Shown piece after piece: positions 14,701 to 17,596 of a stretch of DNA of 17,596 bases; position 1 is the first letter of the stretch, and each line of letters starts with the position of its first letter. The notes beneath the pieces were generated by a model. The model ran no database searches, was not told the origin of the DNA, and saw only the letters and a list, made by a program, of their open reading frames with translations. The translations under genes were made by a program, and so were the position numbers. The stretch is taken from assembly GCA_016744485.1 (NCBI GenBank), contig JADGEG010000013.1, forward strand, positions 1-17,596, given 5' to 3'. The stretch comes from Arcobacter sp. GTDB lineage: Bacteria > Campylobacterota > Campylobacteria > Campylobacterales > Arcobacteraceae.

Positions 14701-17537
14701 GCTGTTGAATTTGCCATTAAGGCTATACTTGTTTTATTTCCTATGTGGGTGAAAATATTGGCATGTCCCCCTATCATTACTGATATACTTAAACCATCTC
14801 CTACTTTTGTAAAAATATTGGCTTTCCCACCATACATTACTGCTAAACTTATTCCATCTCCTACATGTGTATAAATATTCCCTACTGAAAATGGTACATT
14901 TTTTGAAGGTGCAAACATTAATGCTATTGTTATTCCATCTCCTACTTTGGTAAATACACTTCCCGCTCCTATCATCACTGCAGCACTAATCCCAGTTCCT
15001 ACATGTGTAAAAATATTTCCACTTCCTTGCATTAATACCATTGTCATTCCATTTCCTACTTTTGTAAATGCATTTGCACTTCCTAAAAGTAAGCCAAATG
15101 TTGTTCCATTTCCTACATGTGTAAAAATATTCCCTATTGTTCCTTGATACAATATTCCTATTGTTAATCCATTTCCTACTTTTGTAGCTACATTTAAACT
15201 TCCACTCATTAAAGCTATACTTGTTCCATCTCCTATATGAGTGAATATATTTGCATTTGATATCATCCCTACTATGGTTTTCCCATTTCCTATTTTTGTA
15301 AAAATATTAATAGCTCCTGCCATAAAAGCATAAGTATCTCCTTGTCCTATTTGTGTAAATACATTTCCATTCCCTAACATCACTGCTATATTTAAATCTT
15401 CTTTTTGTCCACCTACTTTTGTAAATATATTACCCATTCCTATCATAACTGCAATAGAATCACTATTTCCTACATGTGTAAAGATATTGGCACTTCCAAA
15501 CATCACTGCTACACTTAATCCATCTCCTATTTTCGTTAAAATATTCACTCCACCAAACATAACTGCAATACTTCGTCCAGCTCCTATATGTGTTAATATA
15601 TTTGCTCCACCTGCCATTAACGCATATATATTCCCATCTCCTAGTTTGGTGATTATATTTCCTCCACCTAAAAGTCCTGCATATATATTTCCATTGCCTT
15701 TTTGAAATATTGAATTTATTCCTCCTGCCATTAAGGCATAAATATTTCCGTTACCATATTTATTTAAAATATTACCTCCACCTAACATAAAAGCATATAT
15801 ATTCCCATTTCCTTTTTGTTTATATATATTTACTCCACCAAATAATACAATTATTGTTTTTCCATTTCCTTCTTTATTTATTTTATTTACAATTCCTAAT
15901 CCACCTAATATTAATCGTCCATTTCCTTTTACATTTACAATGTTTCCAAATACTCCACCTAAGATAAACTCATTATCCCCATCACCTTTTTTTGTAAGAT
16001 GATTAATAGTAGCTCCTCCTAGTTTTGCTCTTAAATTTCCAATTCCTCTCCAATTAATATGATTCCCTCCACCTAATAATTTTAAGTTTCCATCTCCATT
16101 TCCTACTCTAGTTAAACTATTACCAAATCCAGCTGCTATTACAGAAGTGTATCCATTTTGTGAATTATTTCTTAAAACATTTGCAAGTCCAGCTCCTATA
16201 AAGGTAAAATTTCCACTTCGTGAGTTTAATTTAACATTATTTCCATAACCTGCTAATAATGCTGTTAAATTTGCATTTCGTGCTGTTCTTTTTACTTCGG
16301 TATACCCACCTCCACCTCTTACAATTATATCTCCATATTCTGTTTGGTGGTTTATTTTATTATATAATCCTACCAAACTAATATTTGCTTTATAGAATTC
16401 ATAAGAACTGCTATCATAATGTATATTATTTTGAAATTTTTTGTATCCTTTGATATTTATTCTACTTGATGCTGCTAAACCTACATATGTTAATTTTCCT
16501 GTTAACATTGTTATATTAATTTCAGTATCAAGACCAATACCATAAATATTTACGTTTCCATCTAATCCTTTTCTTGTAACTAAAGTACTTACTGCTGCTC
16601 CATATAAATGAGTGTCTCCATAATCAGTTCCATGATAAATATTATTTCGCAAACCTCCTAGTGTTGCATATACATTTCCATTTGAACCATCATCTAAATA
16701 TCTTCCTTTTTTTTCTATATAATTTCTTCCTCCAAGTGCCAATACTTTTGTATCCCCATTTATTGAATGATGTCTTACTTCATTATTTAACCCTGCAAGA
16801 TTTGCATCTACATTTGATGTTATTCCTATTCTATTATATTTACCATTTCCTGCAATACTATTTACTATTAAATTTCCATGACTTACTGTACTACTGACAT
16901 TAACATATGCTCCAACTCCTATTAAATCTAAATTTCCTGTAGATTCTTCATTTCCATATTCATCTTTAAATTGTTGCTCTAAATCAATACCAACTAATGC
17001 AGTTGCACTTTGTATACGACCCTTTAAAGATTCAGGAATTAAATTAAATATATTTGCTCCATGTCTTTGAATATTCATATATGCGGCACCACCTCTTACA
17101 GTTATATCTCCATGTGTGGTTAATAATTGATATTTTGTATATGCTCCAGCAGCCCATACATTTATATTACCTTCTTTTCCAATACGTGAAATATTACTAT
17201 ACGCTGCTACATTTCTTATAGTTAAATTTCCATAATATCCTTGATGATTAATCTTTAGTCCTCCACTAGCACCAACATACAGTAAGTTTCCATTACCTGT
17301 TTTGGAAATATCCGTCCATCCTCCTGCACCAAAAACCTTTAAATCTCCCCATGTATCTATTATCTTAAAATTAAACGCGGCTCCAGTTACACTATCATCT
17401 CCACCTTTAGTGAAAATTCCACTTCCCCAACCTAAATTTATAGATACTGCAAAAATATTATCATTACCTTCACTTCCATTATATGTTCCAGAAAAAAAAT
17501 ACTCAACACTTTTAAACAAACTTTTAAAGAATCCCAT
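2346..17537 (-). CDS. rtxA: MARTX-family giant toxin (multifunctional-autoprocessing RTX), 5063 aa
   Basis: Large secreted toxin. In characterised MARTX proteins the glycine-rich arms bind and cross the host membrane, and an inositol-hexakisphosphate-activated protease releases effector domains into the cytosol. Visible order: conserved start MGFFKSLFKSVEYFF; N-terminal repeats (residues about 20-1272); coiled coil; F5/8C-like module (1498-1636); coiled coil; five tandem approximately 150-residue modules (1791-2558); unrecognised effector region (about 2560-3940); C80 CPD (about 3945-4120); conserved C-terminal arm (from 4213, GGNIQINVGDG, ALEGAQ-like FEGAQVLIGQRN, LDKSIP...NPFDGA); RTX repeats (about 4686-4913); C-terminal secretion region. 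The start is fixed by the match to the Vibrio RtxA N-terminus and by an AAAGG site 8 bases upstream. The length is typical for the family (about 3500-5300). Oddities: the CPD histidine is replaced by Tyr4007; there are no recognisable classical effectors; there is a recent internal duplication. A TolC gene lies downstream on the same strand, fitting type I secretion. The family call is secure; target cell and toxicity are unknown. Confidence 0.97.
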   Translation of the reverse strand: MGFFKSLFKSVEYFFSGTYNGSEGNDNIFAVSINLGWGSGIFTKGGDDSVTGAAFNFKIIDTWGDLKVFGAGGWTDISKTGNGNLLYVGASGGLKINHQGYYGNLTIRNVAAYSNISRIGKEGNINVWAAGAYTKYQLLTTHGDITVRGGAAYMNIQRHGANIFNLIPESLKGRIQSATALVGIDLEQQFKDEYGNEESTGNLDLIGVGAYVNVSSTVSHGNLIVNSIAGNGKYNRIGITSNVDANLAGLNNEVRHHSINGDTKVLALGGRNYIEKKGRYLDDGSNGNVYATLGGLRNNIYHGTDYGDTHLYGAAVSTLVTRKGLDGNVNIYGIGLDTEINITMLTGKLTYVGLAASSRINIKGYKKFQNNIHYDSSSYEFYKANISLVGLYNKINHQTEYGDIIVRGGGGYTEVKRTARNANLTALLAGYGNNVKLNSRSGNFTFIGAGLANVLRNNSQNGYTSVIAAGFGNSLTRVGNGDGNLKLLGGGNHINWRGIGNLRAKLGGATINHLTKKGDGDNEFILGGVFGNIVNVKGNGRLILGGLGIVNKINKEGNGKTIIVLFGGVNIYKQKGNGNIYAFMLGGGNILNKYGNGNIYALMAGGINSIFQKGNGNIYAGLLGGGNIITKLGDGNIYALMAGGANILTHIGAGRSIAVMFGGVNILTKIGDGLSVAVMFGSANIFTHVGNSDSIAVMIGMGNIFTKVGGQKEDLNIAVMLGNGNVFTQIGQGDTYAFMAGAINIFTKIGNGKTIVGMISNANIFTHIGDGTSIALMSGSLNVATKVGNGLTIGILYQGTIGNIFTHVGNGTTFGLLLGSANAFTKVGNGMTMVLMQGSGNIFTHVGTGISAAVMIGAGSVFTKVGDGITIALMFAPSKNVPFSVGNIYTHVGDGISLAVMYGGKANIFTKVGDGLSISVMIGGHANIFTHIGNKTSIALMANSTANIYTKVGDGLTLALMQGKANIMTHIGNGITVGLAHGKANIITKVGDGELGVGLYGNVNIVTHFSSKKSNTFSLVKGDFNIITKINPLEDLNITIDPLDGKVSDPVALKDRFLARGDITSNPMNVLNSVIDGIKTLGSSTYEEIKNSNGGMLNVVAIGKANIITHIGRGASNVIAHGRANIITKIGNGKNVVFANGKANIITTIGDGDSLYGIRGKVNIITKVGSGSSVAVAKGKGNIITKVGDGLHIGLMHGKGNLHTVVGDGMVINGQIGSLNINTKVGDGTSISVAKGKYNLNIQYGDGLGIYAGFGRGNISIKIGNGDYYGLAFEIKKGKLKDNVKESAKALLEELKGTGTSILASGTISRLVNADEGGTVTPHGHTVPKMQTPKNLEGSSYSLEEEKANEESTNDLSASVTDTSEDGNTNKYDKKGMKNSSESKLENKTKGQTNKSQKAQDNANKDKNRATEDVNKAQNKIENKNKKVTELRNKTNEVKEEDLKQNATKIQDFIQKQLINESSQLLDSSLESNSDTFDKENQQIKLKTKEIKKTDKYKYILIRRDTINIDINSRILNLSEIKLFSNNQDITKHIEDIKMSSIWDYNYTQINLIDNNQNTFAHTSGKEKNPWIQIRLDAKYNIDEIEITGRKNFNHRNTEIQIYLSNKNLSNKKITTLNSNTYKRYNIDFNGKIGRLGREQNKQNQHNKSSPIKNGSHLRNEFSTMQNSMNSNIQKYSQQVQNTLKKVQKTFDKVDINAEQSKIEENKFNANKKKVKAISASQKHEQKLAKVKNDSQIANNQANEKKLQAKNRVKETFNLSSLKVDNKINTKVEKNQEKFDFLYSYENSSNLFKQSSIKGVTIEKNSIVKSSIGGWNAGAFSNQYLEEDGRVSTTVLETNTARMIGLSYKDENQHYNDIDYAIFLEKGGYIFITEKGIGKRSPRGQERYQTGDVLQVQRRGDTISYLKNEKVFYVSNTKSRGELFLDTSLNDTGATLMNIEFGKEKYLREKRKQELFKQSSIKGVTIEKNSIVKSSIGGWNAGAFSNQYLEEDGRVSTTVLETNTARMIGLSYKDENQHYNDIDYAIFLEKGGYIFITEKGIGKRSPRGQERYQTGDVLQVQRRGDTISYLKNEKVFYVSNTKSRGELFLDTSLNDTGATLMNIEFGKEKYLMAGIRKNDNNFIKTSNSGWNSEVFSKEFISVNGSVSATVLEINKDRMFGLSNSNKNQNYNSIDYAVFLMHNATLAVYENGVLKGNFGTYKKGDVFKVRRTSDNIDYLKNDEIFYTSLIQSTHKLYFDSSFRNKDATLINVNIKDDFFTSILGVEVNNNSIKKISNNTSWDAGAFLNKTIENDGSIKTTIDETTTNKAIGLSYNKKDNISFSTIDHAIYLNENSKFCIMEKGNQKTSLTVYNKGDIFDVQRDGSFIKYYHNNNLVYTSTSTFHKTLYVQTALYNKGAVLKDIEISLDVFTKSNNKSLKFFRNNILQTSVGHWNAGTFSKKGIKTDGYVSTTVDETNTNRVIGLSNEDINDSYNSIDYAIYLNSHGNLSVYENAYYKGDFGIYKTGDIISVQRIKGVITYLKNYKVFYTSDIISKEILYADTSFASTNSTLNNIVIKDGILVNENLSDILLTETLYENTVRKSLHEAQMALRINTRNKNQIFFKANNNILDKIKALKSKISSYHEALKNLNDLRKNSNDNKDNDLSVQTTYSMNELPIKKERTEVDFYGQHLGSKDILDNDNFSIKNLESIVNKLKPDINSEIKNYSDINTLTEKETKFFNDTKKVILNPEILHLKLSDTITAMIVSKDKDFAYAIFEGDKQPLVDATGSLRNQFNVSSHTLDYVPLKSLQENGSSGLSSLVSILASSDFDNLDEMKKSKIFNEKQRSIHINNKIYTSKMWKSENIDSILQSIDDMKEKDKYTISIKDKDSKEIYKKTTILTIKNRHTGSQYSNTRHTASEDGQDYLAGTDFNNNDKDSKNMTDILRAIDEGVSSLSLNQNIDKSFEEIISLSTFTKDTDLKCLQFSKKHIDTLQRDEKINLSNNIDNKEITFTSKYNENSFNYKAIYNEVDEKYDIFYKNEHGNYDALKTFTAYTTNNLELNKNDVEKLIQVDGVKTQYFNNNKKLKLETSIGEIYNIELNINNQTYNIFKEVHNKKVQLLVNEHTFNEGDEPKLILNKNAKKNLENINFEEIYNNAINNGIRAENSDGELFHDSLPDYVATTLDKDNIRLEVYEQNKNGKYKNILESFDSSVEYNKSIKIIREEINGKYVYSIANINEEGLINKKANITNKNNSLFLAIDAQVNEHNYEIIPDPLMENEQQLKIKNFLESKKTIQQLRNSTALIADKAISKVAKEMLNEMNTGDLRVDYRDQILSALKTTLVQHGISYFFTPAIKFALSFGPANILPDSFKTFIAKLITVTLHSFLTQFVLPNKNLKPNGAQIDTKNDNVSKLVEATLATSVYTVACGISSGLNIGLYTGVSDVLNVEKENNDTKYLINTEMYQQFMLGVLASSATIAATKVKLAKEGKFFAINKAEVEKSLKKTFNDSKIIGKKIAKENKKNKYSFFSSIKNIKHWRGMLDKFLNRAVAETSAELGSGYLSAELKSREPNNFYDGTEHGYNVGEAMLLASSLSATFVVIHLSVGYAAKYTYGINSENGYIRTGQFSEYLKDFITNNKGNLELDYSLKKGLNNLSKLDSSSVLNGKNKESINILLAGLFFEVNANAREVIEKNINQDEQGLNALRNKNVELAFKEFNVSYKSMLENITMMQDKKTLSNEDKILLKNTLQNKVSELKQKVENIQNAIPSEDSKLRGALVNSLNLVEVVSETLNDIKKINKIIKSPYDKNHSIVFNQKLMEASKIGNKYILIEKVYYNDDGEKIIISPFIDVINKAEVITVRQYGNTFKYMEDGKEKTMKKQNSNDNVSLNLSRALFDTFELDFDDKKLKNIIKITNKTYENNTNIQHLSQIKTPKDMPLEFWNTLNEQSLHELNEASNRKKMSNYDHQIIIQTQNDETVRQYSKNLAQKHPEQTTIIQMSKDGEYKVIYGKNIPDIKGKLRVTPVGYGNITVGDNKQLGGRSVNKLAQNLKILNNDLNNARIKNVSLVSCQLGNKNSKTSDFGQELFNALTQYDINSNVSVRNNYVAVQDDGRKITSDTGNADWFHKNSQDKVEYKRDKSEKIVKISTLDNDSNRFVVKNKNIEDIELNKVGDSLSKNSAIIQNNDSGLVDSNKMQDISEDITKFQTASDTTKHSSQNFNKKMNESNASNNSKSKKSSIGGNIQINVGDGEHTTLYKGSTNIDIKIGDGGHKTGMFGDNNVLISIGDRSVNQKHTQKVGSYVAFEGAQVLIGQRNIDYNYGNRNDFIVMLDKSIPVLPFLNPFDGASGISKTLKQIAASNKDEQETLWSFEKAKTFTSSMSVLDLTSSVEYTTLFDVNSQNQVSTRGVRYDTEAYLNNLVGGGGIEEAKVEYKDSFKTFIKDSGKAKFKKMKASIKNTSINFTVAGRGSDIVIANGNFSFIFADNIQSVLDTTIASFLGIMQQGFTSSGAPTNTFTFSSSDLKTQMGNQIKNKLALLTEDITVGELFNYGYNQNGQVYAEDGRNLDLKNLTKELFSTILQDSYKDVYSIFTNPTKIWNTVKAMGSTGGHMIKNGLEALGFSTVSKEALEKTEQTPEPEVSTQKDESPKSFGFSGLSMPSLFDFSLPNIITKIPALVKDLKDSLVGDAANMKDKVLDFFTQTGYMSDDGDLILSLGSQNFVWGGHGKDLIALLGTNNNVWAGEGDDVGYLMGEGNTFSGNSGDDTAVLMGQNHMFIGGSGDDFAVSSGRYNTLMGGAGNDQLWVFGTRGRVTAGSGDDYVVATGNYHDINTGSGDDFSIVMGAENLVYLGEGNDQAKIFGNKNKVMGALGRDTLDIYSYEGIIETGADNDTVKLRAKSKSNVISTGSGTDTIFVGGLNNKYLSGEGADVFVMTNENIEGEILDSSSEDLIVFNNFSYKDVWFEKKENDLIVHTYNGLSKDKKETDDKSRLKTQEWFEEFGALQVSDYFQDTSKRAAIVTSATTNSNGEIVSYEYLDNNTIDKLVEIMATANISKGEYAFMTDKSDNFVGQIELSWNKRIQSKIA
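2795..3485 (-). repeat. RTX calcium-binding repeats (C-repeats) of the toxin
   Basis: Residues about 4686-4913 hold at least ten G-G-x-G-x-D-type turns at about 18-residue spacing, each followed by a hydrophobic strand: GGHGKDL, GEGDDV, GNSGDDT, GGSGDDF, GGAGNDQ, AGSGDDY, TGSGDDF, GEGNDQ, LGRDTL, TGADNDT, TGSGTDT and SGEGADV. These form calcium-binding parallel beta-rolls that fold outside the cell after type I export. Confidence 0.93.
3735..4895 (-). other. MARTX conserved C-terminal arm
   Basis: Residues about 4213-4600 closely follow the Vibrio RtxA region after the protease: GGNIQINVGDGEHTT, FGDNNVLISIGD, YVAFEGAQVLIGQRNIDY, NDFIVMLDKSIP, NPFDGASGIS, SSVEYTTLFDVNSQN, SRG/TRG-like RYDTEA, ADNIQSVLDTTIASFLG, then a helical stretch. 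In characterised toxins this arm and the N-terminal arm together are needed for membrane translocation. A short proline/glutamate-rich linker (EQTPEPEVSTQKDESPK) separates it from the RTX repeats. Confidence 0.92.
5178..5705 (-). other. MARTX cysteine protease domain (C80), catalytic His replaced by Tyr
   Basis: Residues about 3945-4120. The match to the V. cholerae CPD is clear: YDHQIIIQTQND, NLAQKHPEQTTIIQM, YKVIYG, GKLRVTPVGYG, LGGRSVNKLAQNL, NVSLVSCQLG, VSVRNNYVAVQDDGRK and DWFHK. The domain normally cuts after Leu between effectors on binding inositol hexakisphosphate in the host. The nucleophile is present (Cys4050, 5388-5390) and so are basic residues around GKLR and GRK of the kind that bind the cofactor. 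The invariant VGHG motif reads VGYG (Tyr4007, codon TAT at 5519-5517), one transition away from CAT. By family knowledge this should abolish or strongly reduce proteolysis. Confidence 0.92.
5718..9860 (-). other. Unrecognised effector region of the toxin
   Basis: Residues about 2560-3940 sit where MARTX toxins carry swappable effectors. Subregions: a helical linker (2560-2660); a mixed alpha/beta part (about 2665-2990, with DFYGQHLGSKDIL and a Ser/Thr-rich loop near NRHTGSQYSNTRHTASEDGQ); a strand-rich Asn/Lys-rich part (about 2990-3280); a helical hydrophobic part (about 3280-3610); and a helical to mixed part up to the protease. I see no signatures of the actin-crosslinking, Rho-inactivation, alpha/beta-hydrolase, Mcf-like or adenylate-cyclase effectors. 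The function is unknown. It may be one large effector or two to three small ones; the borders are approximate. Confidence 0.6.
6759..7562 (-). other. Hydrophobic helical cluster within the effector region
   Basis: Four apolar stretches lie at residues about 3326-3371 (GISYFFTPAIKFALSFG and FIAKLITVTLHSFLTQFVL), 3395-3424 (ATLATSVYTVACGISSGLNI), 3441-3463 (FMLGVLASSATIAATKV) and 3565-3593 (AMLLASSLSATFVVIHLSVG). They are separated by charged, Lys-rich helices. They could insert into or associate with a host membrane, or pack as a helical bundle. MARTX effectors often carry membrane-localisation elements, but this does not look like the usual four-helix-bundle one. Confidence 0.6.
11204..11674 (-). 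repeat. Perfect 471-bp direct repeat, copy 2 (module 2)
   Basis: Second copy of the identical unit, encoding residues about 1955-2112. No silent differences from copy 1 are seen, so duplication, gene conversion or an assembly effect is recent. The repeat makes copy-number change by recombination or slippage likely. Confidence 0.93.
11696..12166 (-). repeat. Perfect 471-bp direct repeat, copy 1 (module 1)
   Basis: Base-for-base identical to 11204-11674 as far as I can compare by eye, with a period of 492 bp (164 codons). It encodes residues about 1791-1948. The 21-bp spacer at 11675-11695 encodes a basic, charged connector (REKRKQE). Identity starts and ends sharply, and the phase keeps the reading frame open. 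Confidence 0.93.
12183..12620 (-). other. Charged coiled-coil linker 2 of the toxin
   Basis: Residues about 1640-1785 form long helices rich in Lys, Asn, Gln and Glu (IQKYSQQVQNTLKKVQKTFDKV; QKHEQKLAKVKNDSQIANNQ). They correspond to the second coiled-coil stretch of Vibrio RtxA and lead into the five-module array. Confidence 0.7.
12630..13046 (-). other. F5/8 type C (discoidin-like) putative carbohydrate-binding module
   Basis: Residues about 1498-1636 of the toxin read like a discoidin beta-sandwich: SEIKLFSNNQDIT, then SSIWDY, then DNNQNTFAHTSGKEKNPWIQ (the ID---T--HT----NPW-QI-L signature), then YNIDEIEITGRKNFNHRNTE and IQIYLSN. This order matches the F5/8 C domain core, which binds glycans or lipids. 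In V. cholerae RtxA a different galactose-binding-like module (starting NGDFELGEHGW) sits at the equivalent place between coiled coils, so the binding role appears conserved while the module differs. The ligand is unknown. Confidence 0.75.
13047..13685 (-). other. Charged coiled-coil linker 1 of the toxin
   Basis: Residues about 1285-1497 are rich in Lys, Glu, Asn and Gln (for example NKAQNKIENKNKKVTELRNK and KLKTKEIKKTDK) and almost free of hydrophobic clusters. They occupy the position of the Ala/Gln/Lys-rich coiled coil that follows the N-terminal repeats in Vibrio RtxA. Probably a flexible helical spacer. Confidence 0.7.
13722..17480 (-). repeat. MARTX N-terminal glycine-rich repeat arm
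   Basis: Residues about 20-1272 of the toxin consist of tandem units of about 19-20 residues. The first part has units of the form GN(L/I)-V-GAG-Y--I-R-G. From about residue 560 the units become GNGNIYALMAGG-N----K and then a regular alternation of N(I/V)-TH(V/I)GDG and N(I/V)-TKVGDG, each followed by a hydrophobic S/T-(I/L)AVM(I/F)G-type strand. This is the A/B repeat architecture of MARTX N-terminal arms, thought to act at the host membrane. The repeats are strongly diverged at DNA level, so they are old, unlike the module array further on. Confidence 0.93.
14253..14447 (-). other. Non-repetitive insertion within the N-terminal repeat arm
   Basis: Residues about 1031-1095 break the TH/TK repeat rhythm. 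The segment begins after FNIITKI, runs through INPLEDLNITIDPLDG and a partly helical stretch with DRFLARGDITSNP, and ends at GGMLNVVAIGKANIITHIG, where the repeats resume. I do not recognise it. The preceding unit (THFSSKKSNTF) is also degenerate. It could be a short loop domain or a degenerated repeat pair. Confidence 0.7.
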
Positions 17538-17545
17538 AGTTTTTA

Positions 17546-17550
17546 CCTTT
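17546..17550 (-). promoter_or_regulatory. Ribosome binding site of the toxin gene
   Basis: The minus strand reads AAAGG here, 8 bases before the ATG at 17537. It supports the start already fixed by the conserved N-terminus. Confidence 0.75.
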
Positions 17551-17574
17551 TTAATAGATTAGTATTAATATACA

Positions 17575-17580
17575 ATTATA
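17575..17580 (-). promoter_or_regulatory. Candidate -10 box for the toxin gene
   Basis: A perfect TATAAT on the minus strand, within TATATTATAATTG, 37 bases before the ATG, would give a leader of roughly 30 bases. In such A/T-rich DNA this can arise by chance, and the -35 region would lie beyond the right edge of the window. Confidence 0.4.
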
Positions 17581-17596
17581 ATATAGTGTTATAAAT

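Noticed and set aside
13722..17480. Regular short repeats that could suggest a CRISPR-like or tandem DNA array
   Set aside because: The periodicity is at protein level (about 19-20 residues) with diverged DNA and an open frame; these are MARTX repeats.

Overview
The window is very A+T-rich and essentially encodes in one direction, the minus strand. In transcription order it holds one giant gene at 17537-2346, a 91-codon gene at 2154-1879, a 40-codon gene at 1527-1405, and the first 470 codons of an outer-membrane TolC-family gene (1412 to base 1) that runs off the left edge. Large ORFs on the plus strand are antisense shadows of these genes. The strong A/T codon bias (AAA, TTA, ATA), AAGGA-type ribosome binding sites and the TolC protein with an SH3-like N-terminus would fit a low-GC campylobacterote of the Arcobacter group. 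No taxonomic marker is present, so this is only a guess.

The giant gene encodes a 5063-residue MARTX toxin (multifunctional-autoprocessing repeats-in-toxin). It has the conserved MARTX start (MGFFKSLFKSVEYFF), about 1250 residues of glycine-rich N-terminal repeats with alternating TH(V/I)G and TK(V/I)G units, a coiled-coil region with an embedded carbohydrate-binding-like module, a variable middle, a C80-type cysteine protease domain (CPD), the conserved C-terminal arm, nonapeptide-type RTX calcium repeats and a type I secretion C-terminus. The similarity to the Vibrio RtxA arms and CPD is strong enough, recalled by eye, for the family assignment to be secure.

The middle is unlike the well-known MARTX toxins. 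I cannot find actin-crosslinking, Rho-inactivation or alpha/beta-hydrolase effectors. Instead there are five tandem copies of an approximately 150-residue module (consensus GWNAGAF ... DIDYAI-L ... TGD ... VQR ... YLKN--VFY-S ... DTS ... ATL--I). Two of these are identical over 471 bp of DNA, so the array expanded recently. They are followed by about 1380 residues that I do not recognise, including four hydrophobic segments. The CPD keeps its cysteine (C4050) but has tyrosine (Y4007) where the family has the catalytic histidine (VGYG instead of VGHG). Autoprocessing may therefore be lost.

Downstream, the 91-residue protein and the 40-residue peptide are unrecognised, and the peptide overlaps the TolC start by 8 bases. 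A TolC protein would supply the outer-membrane channel of the type I system that exports the toxin. The toxin acyltransferase and the inner-membrane ABC and adaptor components are not in the window and may lie on either side. The approximately 350-base stretch at 1528-1878 has no confident gene.
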